64,000 nucleotides of DNA from Arenibacter certesii DSM 19833. GTDB lineage: Bacteria; Bacteroidota; Bacteroidia; Flavobacteriales; Flavobacteriaceae. The stretch is from the NCBI RefSeq assembly GCF_000429545.1, contig NZ_AUCB01000007.1:62001-126000 (forward strand), given 5' to 3'. Both the position numbers and the translations under genes were made by a program. Under the pieces are notes generated by a model, which saw only the letters and a program-made list of their open reading frames with translations, made no database searches and was not told the origin of the DNA. Every line of letters starts with the position of its first letter. The first letter of the stretch is position 1. Shown one piece after another: positions 1 to 7,704 of this stretch.

Positions 1-699
1 AAGGTCAGGTCTATCTCTACGGATAACCCCCTTACTATCTAACATAACTATATTTTCATCTCTTGCACCAAACGCTTTGTACAATCGGGTACATGAAACT
101 GCAGCTGCTCCGGCACCACTCACTACAATACGCACCTCTTCCATCTTTTTGCCGGTGAGCTTTAGCGCATTTAGCAAGGCCGCTGCAGAGATAATTGCGG
201 TTCCGTGCTGATCGTCATGCATTACGGGAATATCCAATTCTTCTTTTAGCCGTCTCTCTATTTCGAATGCTTCTGGGGCTTTAATATCCTCTAAGTTTAT
301 TCCACCAAAGGTTGGTGATATAATTTTCACTGTTTCTATAAATTTCTCTACATCCGTAGTATCCATTTCAATATCGATACTATCTATATCCGCGAAAATT
401 TTGAACAATAGGCTCTTCCCTTCCATTACGGGCTTGGAAGCCTCAGGGCCAATATCACCTAGGCCCAATACGGCAGTTCCGTTAGATATTACCGCTACAA
501 GGTTTCCCTTAGCGGTATACTTATATACATTGTCCTTGTCTTTTGCAATTTCCAAACAGGGTTCCGCAACCCCGGGAGAATATGCGAGACCTAGATCACG
601 CTGTGTAGAATAGGGCTTTGTAGGGACTATTTTAATTTTTCCTGGTTGGGGTTTTGCATGATAAACTAAAGCTTCACGCCTGGTCCTTTGCTTACTCAT
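1..699 (-). CDS. maeB: NADP-dependent malic enzyme, N-terminal part (cut by window edge)
   Basis: This is the first 233 codons of malic enzyme, which oxidatively decarboxylates malate to pyruvate with reduction of NAD(P). The reading frame is open from the ATG at 699 to the left edge. The translation contains hallmark stretches of the family: [12 protein letters not shown] near residue 38, [20 protein letters not shown] around residues 75-95, and [13 protein letters not shown], which holds the metal-binding acidic residues and the start of the catalytic core. Bacteroidota versions usually carry a C-terminal phosphotransacetylase-like domain and are about 760 residues long; that part lies outside the window. 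The next gene, queG, is also on the minus strand, about 250 bases upstream. Confidence 0.93.
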   Translation of the reverse strand, partial: MSKQRTRREALVYHAKPQPGKIKIVPTKPYSTQRDLGLAYSPGVAEPCLEIAKDKDNVYKYTAKGNLVAVISNGTAVLGLGDIGPEASKPVMEGKSLLFKIFADIDSIDIEMDTTDVEKFIETVKIISPTFGGINLEDIKAPEAFEIERRLKEELDIPVMHDDQHGTAIISAAALLNALKLTGKKMEEVRIVVSGAGAAAVSCTRLYKAFGARDENIVMLDSKGVIRRDRPDL

Positions 700-951
700 A
701 AGGTTTTGTTTTGAAAAACAAAGTTAACAGTATTCTTTAAACTATAAAGATTAAAAAATGATAAGCTATCGGATCCGTGTACTAATTTAAGAAAGAAGCA
801 TGGTAAGCAGTATTGAATTTATATATGCCCAAGCTTATACAAGAAGCAATTCGTGCCCCCTAAATTTATAGTGATCCAAACTGATGTTAGCTTAAGTTCT
901 GTTCTCGGGCCTCACCGCGGGAGGGACACACTACGCTATACTTTTCTTATT
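700..951. other. Intergenic stretch between queG and malic enzyme; nothing recognised
   Basis: About 250 bases with no open frame that looks coding on either strand and no convincing hairpin terminator. It presumably holds the malic enzyme promoter, but I do not see a clear TTG/TAnnTTTG pair. Confidence 0.4.
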
Positions 952-1875
952 TTACTTCTTAAGAAAGTCAATATTCCTGGTAAGTCCAGAAAATTTGGTT
1001 CGTTTTACGGCAGACTTTTGGAATACTTTTCTAAAAACCTCCTCTGTAATTTCTTCCCAATCCTTTTTTGTCATGGAGAGCAATTCCGGTTTAGGGTCAA
1101 ATAAAGGTTCTTGATGGGGTTTGGAGAAGCGGTTCCACGGGCATACGTCTTGGCATACATCACAACCAAACATCCAATCATCAAATTTTCCATGAAATTC
1201 TGCTGGAAGCTCATTTTTTAATTCGATGGTAAAATAGGAAATACATTTACTACCGTCCACCACATATGGGGCTACAATAGCCTTGGTTGGACAGGCATCC
1301 AAACAAGCAGTACAGGTACCGCAGTGATCTGTAACCCGGGAATCGTACTCCAGTTCCAGATCTATAATCAATTCGGCAATAAAATAAAACGAACCCACTT
1401 GTTGGGTCAATAAATTACTGTGCTTTCCAATCCACCCTAGGCCGCTTTTAGCTGCCCAGGCTTTATCCAATACTGGAGCGGAATCTACAAAAGCCCTTCC
1501 GTTAACCTCGCCTATTTCTTCAGAAATAAATTCTTGCAGCTGCTTGAGTTTCGTTTTTATTACATAGTGATAATCCTGCCCATAAGCGTATTTGGAAATC
1601 TTATAAGTACCATCCAACTGTTTTTCCTCAGGGTAATAATTGAGCAATAAAGAGATGACAGATTTTGACCCTTCAACTAGTTTAGTAGGATCTAAACGTT
1701 TGTCAAAATTATTTTCCATATACTGCATTTCCCCATTCATATTGTTTCGAAGCCATTTTTCCAATCTAGGAGCTTCCTCCTCCAGAAATTCAGCTTTAGA
1801 AATTCCGCAGGACAAAAAACCGAGGCGTTTTGCTTCGGTTTTTATAAGTTCGGTATTCTTTTGATGGGCAGACAT
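952..1875 (-). CDS. queG: Epoxyqueuosine reductase QueG
   Basis: Catalyses the last step of queuosine synthesis in tRNA, reducing epoxyqueuosine to queuosine; a cobalamin- and Fe-S-dependent cytoplasmic enzyme. The 307-residue protein shows the first cluster motif C185-x2-C188-x2-C191-x3-C195 ([11 protein letters not shown]) and the second one using C211, C238, C241 and C245 ([13 protein letters not shown]). The probable catalytic acid is Asp131 in [15 protein letters not shown]. Length is slightly short of the E. coli protein, which has a HEAT-like C-terminal domain; this is the usual short form. The start is the ATG at 1875. A terminator-like hairpin lies inside codons 11-20 (listed separately). 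Confidence 0.95.
   Translation of the reverse strand: MSAHQKNTELIKTEAKRLGFLSCGISKAEFLEEEAPRLEKWLRNNMNGEMQYMENNFDKRLDPTKLVEGSKSVISLLLNYYPEEKQLDGTYKISKYAYGQDYHYVIKTKLKQLQEFISEEIGEVNGRAFVDSAPVLDKAWAAKSGLGWIGKHSNLLTQQVGSFYFIAELIIDLELEYDSRVTDHCGTCTACLDACPTKAIVAPYVVDGSKCISYFTIELKNELPAEFHGKFDDWMFGCDVCQDVCPWNRFSKPHQEPLFDPKPELLSMTKKDWEEITEEVFRKVFQKSAVKRTKFSGLTRNIDFLKK
1815..1843 (-). other. Terminator-like hairpin inside the 5' coding region of queG
   Basis: AAAAACCGA (1815-1823) pairs perfectly with TCGGTTTTT (1835-1843); a G-T pair and two G-C pairs extend the stem to 12 bp around a GTTTT loop. A T-run follows on both strands. It overlaps codons for roughly residues 11-20 of QueG. The structure is seen directly; a role in premature termination or reduced translation is inference. 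Confidence 0.5.
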
Positions 1876-2019
1876 AGTACTATCGCTTTTCTATCCCCAC
1901 TATATATAACTTTTTAAAAGCGGGAAAAAAGATTGGGTTGCTAAGGTACAATTCTCATTTGAAATTCTATATTACCACCCCACACTTCTTATTAAAACAA
2001 AGGTCTTCTAATTATATTT

Positions 2020-2526
2020 CTACAGGGATAATTTTAACTTTTTACGAATATCGTTCTTGGCCAAACTTACCTTATAAAACTTTTTCACGCCTTTACGTTT
2101 TGCATAATTCACAATATACTTGGTTTCGTATGGCACCCACCCTGAGTGATTTCGATAAATTTCGGACATCATTTTAGATGGCATCCTTACATTTTTATAA
2201 AATTCGAAAGCATACAAAATATTCCCTTCGTGATCAAAAGTAGCAACTATCCTTCCTTTCTTATCAATAAATCTTACAACGTAGGAATGTAATCCCCCAT
2301 CATAAAAATCAGATTTCCTAACATCGTATCTAGCAACCTCCTCTTCTAGAACTTGAATACGAACAGGCGTAAACTCGTCCCTAACCTCATCTAGATATAC
2401 AGAATTTATAATAGGCGACACTGTAACTCCAGTTAGCTCTACTTCTTTCACCTCTTCACCTATTTCTTGGGAGAACCCTAGGCTGGCAAGTCCTAGAAAC
2501 ATAATGCCTACAATTAGCTTTTTCAT
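2020..2526 (-). CDS. Small secreted protein of unknown function
   Basis: A 168-residue protein with a clear signal peptide (MKKLIVGIMFLGLASLGFS, cleavage likely before or after Q20). The mature part has a PepSY-like alternation of beta strands (YVVRFIDKKGRIVATFDHEGNI, residues about 84-105) followed by a basic C-terminus (KRKGVKKFYKVSLAKNDIRKKLKL). Such proteins are common in Flavobacteriaceae and I know no firm function; database names for relatives are not dependable. It stands alone between queG and the AraC/TPR regulator, in the same direction. Likely periplasmic or surface-exposed. Confidence 0.75.
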   Translation of the reverse strand: MKKLIVGIMFLGLASLGFSQEIGEEVKEVELTGVTVSPIINSVYLDEVRDEFTPVRIQVLEEEVARYDVRKSDFYDGGLHSYVVRFIDKKGRIVATFDHEGNILYAFEFYKNVRMPSKMMSEIYRNHSGWVPYETKYIVNYAKRKGVKKFYKVSLAKNDIRKKLKLSL

Positions 2527-2683
2527 GATGCTATAATTTTATGGATTTATACTTAAGGAAGATGCTTTAAAATACCGCAGGGTACATAGCAACAATGTTG
2601 TAATTTCATTCAATTATATTTTAAAGACTTAAGAACATAATTGAAAGCTAACAAACCCGGTATCAAATAAGAAAAAGTAATTT

Positions 2684-2720
2684 TTAATGAGCGTTGATGT
2701 GATGAAAACGACGCTCTTAA
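2684..2720 (-). terminator. Rho-independent terminator of the AraC/TPR regulator gene
   Basis: GAGCGT (2689-2694) pairs with ACGCTC (2711-2716), extended outward by TTAA/TTAA. On the minus strand the hairpin is followed by ATTAAAAATTAC. It sits 20 bases past the stop codon of the regulator gene. Confidence 0.55.
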
Positions 2721-2739
2721 TGGACATTATATCCTAAAG

Positions 2740-4692
2740 TTAATAGATTGAATTTTGAGGACCATAAGTAGCACTTAAATTCATTTTCTTTAGTAGCGCT
2801 AAAAATCTGGGTTCAGTGTGGAGATTTCTAAAATAGATATTATGTTTTATTCTGATAATATGTGGAATCCTTAGTTCTAAACTATTCTCTAATAGCTCTA
2901 GCGCCTTATCTTTTTCTCCTAAAAATGAATACTTCTGAGCCATAAAAAAGGGAACGTTTACTTCATTTAGGGTTTCATCAAAGTCTATGAGCCATTTAAA
3001 GATTTCATCTATCCCATTTTCCTTATACAATTTTGCAATCACCGGACTGTATTGACTTGTTTTAGGATCTAACTCCAGAATACATTGCAAATCCTTATTA
3101 GCTAAGTCATAATTTCCCTGAACCATATGTAAATCAAAATTAATCCAATAAGCCGTTATATAACCTTTATTAATTTCTAATGCTTTATTAGTATCCTCAC
3201 TAGCCTCGGCATAATTCCCCATTTGCACTTTATAAATAGCACTGAAGCTATATACATAATAACACAAAGGGTTTAGCAATTGCGCATGAGAAAGCTGCTC
3301 CATAGCTTCTTCAAAACGTTCGGTAACAAATAAAATTCGAGCATATTGCATTCTAGTAAGGTAGTTCCCTGGGTCTAAGCCTATAGCTATCACTAACTCT
3401 TTCTCAGCTTCCTTCCAATTATAATTAAACACCCCCTCCAAAGAACCTAAAATACTGTGAGGTTCTGCCAGACCTTCATCTAAAGCGGTCGCAATAAGGG
3501 CTAACTGCCTTATATTATTTAGTTTATCTAGAATGGTCCCTTCCGAAAGCCCAGTAAAAAGATGCATAAAATGTAAATCCGCCAAACCCGAATACGCTAA
3601 AGCAAATTCTGGGTCTTTATCGATCGCTTCTTGGTAATACTTGTTGCTGTTTTCAAAACTATGTTCCCCTCCATGATCCTTAAAATATTTTCCTTTGAGA
3701 TATAGGCTATAGGCTTCCAGATCATCGGTAGGCATACGCTCCACTTGTTTTAACTCCTCCAAAGAAAGGTTAGCATTTAATTTTTTTGCTATTTGCTCAG
3801 AAATCTCTGTTTGCATTGCAAAAATATCTTTAAGACTTCTATCATAAGTTTCGGACCAAATTTGATGATCCTTTTTGGCTTCTATTAGCCTAACTATAAT
3901 CCGAATCTTGTCTTCATACTGCTGCACACTTGCTTCTAAAAGGTAAGAAACCCCTAGGTCTTCAGCAATCTCAGAAGCCGTTTTAACGGTTTCCCTGTAT
4001 TGCTCCATACTAGTACTGGAAATCACTTTAATTCCGGACATTTTATTCAAATTACTTTGAATAGACGCCATAATGCCATCGGCATAATATTGATTCTCTA
4101 TTTCTTCACTGAGATTTTTAAAAGGGATAATAGCGATGGTCTTGGCCTCTTCCTTTATTGTACCATTTAATAAATTATTTCGATTACTATTAAGATGGTA
4201 GAAAAAAAATAAGATTCCAATTGCCACTACAGTTAAGATGCTAATAATCGTAAGCCGAAATCTATACACATTGGAACCTATAAAAGCTGCCCAAGGTTTA
4301 ATGGCTGTAGTTGCCCCTTCTTCTAAATCCTTCTCTTGTAGACTAATGAAGCTTTTATCTTTAACCTTCCCTGGGGAATACCCGAAATAATCATTAAAAC
4401 AGGTGTTAAAGTAAGTAGGACTTGCAAAACCCACCTTATAAGCAACTTCGGCTACTGTATAAATGTTTGATTTTAATAATTTGAGAGCTTTTTGCAGTCT
4501 ATATTCTCTAATAAACTGACTTGCAGATTCCCCCTTAATAGCATGTAGTTTTCTGTGTAGTTGGGAGCGACTTAAACCAATTGAGCTGGCTAATTCTCGC
4601 ACACCAAAATTTTCATTCTCCAAATTAGCCGAAAGAATATCAGTTAGCTTAGCAATAAACCCATCGTCCTGCGAATGTGATAAAGTCGTCAT
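2740..4692 (-). CDS. Membrane-anchored AraC-type regulator with TolB-like and TPR domains
   Basis: A one-component regulator that joins a cytoplasmic DNA-binding domain to a periplasmic sensor-like part. Numbered from a TTG six bases further upstream: an AraC-family double helix-turn-helix at about 12-113 (FGVRELASSIGLSRSQLHRKL and VAEVAYKVGFASPTYFNTCF), a single membrane helix at about 149-168, a TolB/FlgO-like domain at about 186-310 (IAIIPFKNLSEEIENQYYADGI), and TPR repeats to the end (from about 330). I chose the ATG at 4692 because the upstream candidate is a TTG. The layout resembles CadC-type transmembrane activators, but with an AraC DNA-binding domain. Targets are unknown. The neighbouring P450 gene is a candidate only by position. 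Confidence 0.85.
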   Translation of the reverse strand: MTTLSHSQDDGFIAKLTDILSANLENENFGVRELASSIGLSRSQLHRKLHAIKGESASQFIREYRLQKALKLLKSNIYTVAEVAYKVGFASPTYFNTCFNDYFGYSPGKVKDKSFISLQEKDLEEGATTAIKPWAAFIGSNVYRFRLTIISILTVVAIGILFFFYHLNSNRNNLLNGTIKEEAKTIAIIPFKNLSEEIENQYYADGIMASIQSNLNKMSGIKVISSTSMEQYRETVKTASEIAEDLGVSYLLEASVQQYEDKIRIIVRLIEAKKDHQIWSETYDRSLKDIFAMQTEISEQIAKKLNANLSLEELKQVERMPTDDLEAYSLYLKGKYFKDHGGEHSFENSNKYYQEAIDKDPEFALAYSGLADLHFMHLFTGLSEGTILDKLNNIRQLALIATALDEGLAEPHSILGSLEGVFNYNWKEAEKELVIAIGLDPGNYLTRMQYARILFVTERFEEAMEQLSHAQLLNPLCYYVYSFSAIYKVQMGNYAEASEDTNKALEINKGYITAYWINFDLHMVQGNYDLANKDLQCILELDPKTSQYSPVIAKLYKENGIDEIFKWLIDFDETLNEVNVPFFMAQKYSFLGEKDKALELLENSLELRIPHIIRIKHNIYFRNLHTEPRFLALLKKMNLSATYGPQNSIY

Positions 4693-5065
4693 AACCAAAA
4701 TTTTCTTTCACTTATGGTTTCTAATTTTGTGAACAGTTTTTATTATCCCCTTATTTTAAGGATAAGTTTTTAGTACTTCTACATTTGAGAAATACCACCT
4801 GCAGTCACTGTACTGGAAAACACAAATACAATTATGGTTGACTTACTTAAATTTAATCTTTTTCTATTGAAAAGGATGTTACAAATCGTTCAAATAATAA
4901 TAAAAGTAATTCAAAACAAATACCTCTTATTTAATCGCTATTTGGGTGATAGATGTTATAATTTTCGCAAGCATGGGGAGCAATGTTATATACTATAGCT
5001 CAAAAACCTTGAGAAAATTTAATAAAATGAGGAATTGCTAATTAGCGTAGAATGTTACATGACAT
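4693..5065. other. Intergenic stretch upstream of the AraC/TPR regulator; no gene seen
   Basis: An AT-rich stretch of about 370 bases with no plausible coding frame. It must contain the regulator's promoter; I see no textbook TAnnTTTG element close to the start. Confidence 0.4.
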
Positions 5066-5091
5066 AAAAACAAGGCGTTTTGCTTTGCCTT
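5066..5091 (-). terminator. Probable terminator of the ruvB-P450 transcript
   Basis: AAGGC (5072-5076) pairs with GCCTT (5087-5091). On the minus strand it is followed by GTTTTTATG, 40 bases past the P450 stop codon. The core AGGCGTTTTGCTT also occurs in the queG hairpin at 1823-1835. Confidence 0.5.
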
Positions 5092-5130
5092 TTACAATTT
5101 GGTATTTTGATGATTTTCATCCAAGACAAC

Positions 5131-6462
5131 TTACCTGGCTTTAAATGTTAAAGTTACCTTCTTAGGTTTTAGCGAAATTAGGGGATCTATTTCTACGGTA
5201 TCCATAGAGGTAGTTATTTTATATTTCCTAATAATCTCTGTTATGGTAATCATCATTTCTACCATAGCAAAATTATTACCCACACACATTCTTGGTCCGG
5301 CTCCAAATGGATAATAGAAATCACCATACTCCGACTTATCTAAAGCTTTGAAACGGTATGGATTAAATTGTTCGGGATTTTCCCAAAAACCAGCATATCG
5401 GTGCAACTCGTATAAAGACATCAACACTAGAGTATCTTTAGGGATGGATATCCCTTCGTATTTTTCATCCTCTATAGCCACCCTATCAATAACATAGGCT
5501 GGCGGATATAATCTAAGTGTTTCCTCCAAACAATATTTTACTAGGGGAAATTTCCTTTCCCATTGTGTAAACTCCAATTGACCAAGAGCTGTTTTTTCTA
5601 CGGACACCTCTTTATATACCTGCTCCTGAATATCTTGATGTTTTGCCAATAAGTATAGCGCAAAACTCAACGCATTTGCCGTTGTTTCGTGTCCGGCCGT
5701 AAAAAGAATCAGTACTTCATCTATCAATTGGGCATCAGACATGAGCGACCCATCTTCATAACGAGCCTTCAATAACATATCTAAAAGATCGTCTACTTCT
5801 TGTCCCGCATTGCGTCTTTCTTCAATAATCTCTAAAAGAAGTAATTTGGACTCATCGGAAAGAGATAGGTGTTTTTTGATTTCACCATTTATCTTAAACC
5901 ACCACTTAAGATAGGGCTGTCTCATTTCCTTAATTAGCATACGCTGATTGGCCTCAGTAATATATTTTAGACGCTGCATTTTATCACGGATATCCGTACT
6001 ACTAAAAAGCGATTTTGCAACTACCTGGAAAGCTAAATCCCCCATTAACGGAAATATATCTTCTTCAGTTTCCGTAGGAATACGTTCCAATTCATAAAGC
6101 ACGGCTTGATGCATTACCCTTACTAAATTTTGCAATTTCTTTTTATGAAAAGCAGGCTGCACCATTCTTCGATGAGTCCTCCAATGTTCTCCATTGGAAG
6201 TTAAAATCCCATGCCCTACATACTTTGCCAAATCAACGGTTTGTAAGGATGATTTTTGAAATTTTTTGTGTTGTTTTTGTAGAATGTATTTAACAAGCCC
6301 CGGATTCCTGGTGAAAAGAACCGGCTTCTTAGTAGTTAAACGAATATTGAAATAATCTCCATAGGCTTCAAAGTTCTTATGATGAAAAGGCAATGGGTTT
6401 TTAAGAATAGCCCTCGCATTTTTAATAACCTGAAGTCTGGAAACCAATTTCAAATTGTTCAT
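5131..6462 (-). CDS. Cytochrome P450
   Basis: A 443-residue heme-thiolate monooxygenase. The diagnostic motifs are intact: I-helix A256-G-H-E-T-T261, the K-helix E314-x-x-R317 (EETLRLYPP), and the heme loop FGAGPRMCVG with the Cys ligand at 393. There is no transmembrane anchor, so it is soluble, and no fused reductase domain, so it needs separate ferredoxin/flavodoxin partners that are not encoded next to it. It starts 49 bases after the ruvB stop in the same direction, so it probably shares that transcript. The substrate cannot be deduced; lipid or fatty-acid hydroxylation is only a guess based on the general CYP102/CYP4-like look of the sequence. Confidence 0.93.
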   Translation of the reverse strand: MNNLKLVSRLQVIKNARAILKNPLPFHHKNFEAYGDYFNIRLTTKKPVLFTRNPGLVKYILQKQHKKFQKSSLQTVDLAKYVGHGILTSNGEHWRTHRRMVQPAFHKKKLQNLVRVMHQAVLYELERIPTETEEDIFPLMGDLAFQVVAKSLFSSTDIRDKMQRLKYITEANQRMLIKEMRQPYLKWWFKINGEIKKHLSLSDESKLLLLEIIEERRNAGQEVDDLLDMLLKARYEDGSLMSDAQLIDEVLILFTAGHETTANALSFALYLLAKHQDIQEQVYKEVSVEKTALGQLEFTQWERKFPLVKYCLEETLRLYPPAYVIDRVAIEDEKYEGISIPKDTLVLMSLYELHRYAGFWENPEQFNPYRFKALDKSEYGDFYYPFGAGPRMCVGNNFAMVEMMITITEIIRKYKITTSMDTVEIDPLISLKPKKVTLTFKAR

Positions 6463-6511
6463 TAGCTAAGAAAATTCGGTTATAAAAACAGCCTTATATA
6501 AATCCTGTAGA

Positions 6512-7534
6512 TTAAAACAATCCCTGTTGGGCATTGCCTTTTATTCTTCCCAAATGCTTGTAGGCTAGTTCTGTTACTTCCCTTCCCCTTGGGGTACGCA
6601 TAATAAATCCTTGTTGTATTAAGAAGGGTTCGTACACCTCTTCTATTGTTTCGGCACTTTCAGAAACGGCGGTAGCCAAAGTAGTAATACCTACTGGTCC
6701 TCCCTTAAACTTATCAATTATGGTAGTCAGAATTTTATTATCCATTTCGTCCAATCCATGGGCATCAACATGTAATGCCTTTAGGCCAAACCTAGCAATT
6801 TCGATATCTATGCGTCCATTTCCTTTTATCTGCGCAAAATCCCTCACCCTTCTTAATAAGGCGTTACAAATTCTAGGGGTTCCCCTACTTCTGCCCGCAA
6901 TTTCTATAGCGGCCTCAATACTTATAGGGACATTTAAAATTTCTGCACTTCGCTCCACAATAGTAGACAACAATTCCGTGGAATAGTATTGTAACCTACT
7001 TTGGATTCCAAATCTGGCCCTCATGGGAGACGTCAATAATCCGGATCGGGTGGTGGCACCTATGAGGGTAAACGGGTTTAGGTTAATCTGTACGGACCTA
7101 GCATTTGGTCCAGATTCAATCATAATATCTATTTTATAATCCTCCATAGCAGAATATAAATATTCTTCCACAATAGGGCTCAATCTGTGGATCTCATCAA
7201 TAAAGAGTACATCCCGCTCATTAAGATTGGTCAATAATCCTGCTAGATCTCCAGGTTTATCCAATACTGGTCCAGATGTAATTTTAATTCCCACTCCCAG
7301 CTCATTTGCCAAAATATGGGCAAGTGTTGTTTTACCTAGTCCAGGAGGGCCGTGAAACAGCGTGTGATCCAAGGCTTCGTCACGTTGGTTGGCTGCCTCA
7401 ACAAACACCTTTAAATTCTCCAATACTTGCTCCTGGCCCGTAAAGTCATCAAAAGTTATAGGCCGCAAAGCTCTATCAATATCCAATTCCTCAGGGCTAA
7501 ATCCTTCCGTTGTGGGATCCAAATTCTCATTCAT
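6512..7534 (-). CDS. ruvB: Holliday junction branch-migration helicase RuvB
   Basis: The AAA+ motor that, with RuvA, drives branch migration of Holliday junctions. The 340-residue protein has the Walker A motif GPPGLGKT (62-69), Walker B with D113-E114 (LFIDEIHRL), sensor 1 ([20 protein letters not shown]) and the C-terminal winged helix ([15 protein letters not shown]). The start ATG at 7534 matches the usual flavobacterial N-terminus MNENLDP. A TATCTTTG element ends only 4 bases before the ATG, suggesting a very short or absent leader. ruvA and ruvC are not in the window. Confidence 0.96.
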   Translation of the reverse strand: MNENLDPTTEGFSPEELDIDRALRPITFDDFTGQEQVLENLKVFVEAANQRDEALDHTLFHGPPGLGKTTLAHILANELGVGIKITSGPVLDKPGDLAGLLTNLNERDVLFIDEIHRLSPIVEEYLYSAMEDYKIDIMIESGPNARSVQINLNPFTLIGATTRSGLLTSPMRARFGIQSRLQYYSTELLSTIVERSAEILNVPISIEAAIEIAGRSRGTPRICNALLRRVRDFAQIKGNGRIDIEIARFGLKALHVDAHGLDEMDNKILTTIIDKFKGGPVGITTLATAVSESAETIEEVYEPFLIQQGFIMRTPRGREVTELAYKHLGRIKGNAQQGLF

Positions 7535-7538
7535 ACTT

Positions 7539-7564
7539 CAAAGATAATGGAAATCGTGTTTCAA
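7539..7564 (-). promoter_or_regulatory. Possible ruvB promoter with almost no leader
   Basis: On the minus strand TTG (7564-7562) is followed after 15 bases by TATCTTTG (7546-7539), a perfect TAnnTTTG -7 element; the ATG begins 4 bases later. The spacer is shorter than the usual 17-23, so this may be fortuitous. Confidence 0.35.
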
Positions 7565-7704
7565 TTACTTTAATATAGATCAATTCTCTTGCTTCCTTAA
7601 AAAATCCATATTTAATGAGATTATTTTTGGCAGCTAAAGAATATAATATTGACTCAGAATAGCGCTAGAGATTATAAAACAAAAATAATTGGTAAATTCA
7701 GAGT

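Noticed and set aside
853-1104. An 83-residue frame over the 3' end of queG on the plus strand
   Set aside because: It overlaps the conserved end of queG in antisense and has no family features.
1938-2177. A 79-residue plus-strand frame over the end of the small secreted protein
   Set aside because: Overlaps a gene with a clear signal peptide and has no recognisable content.
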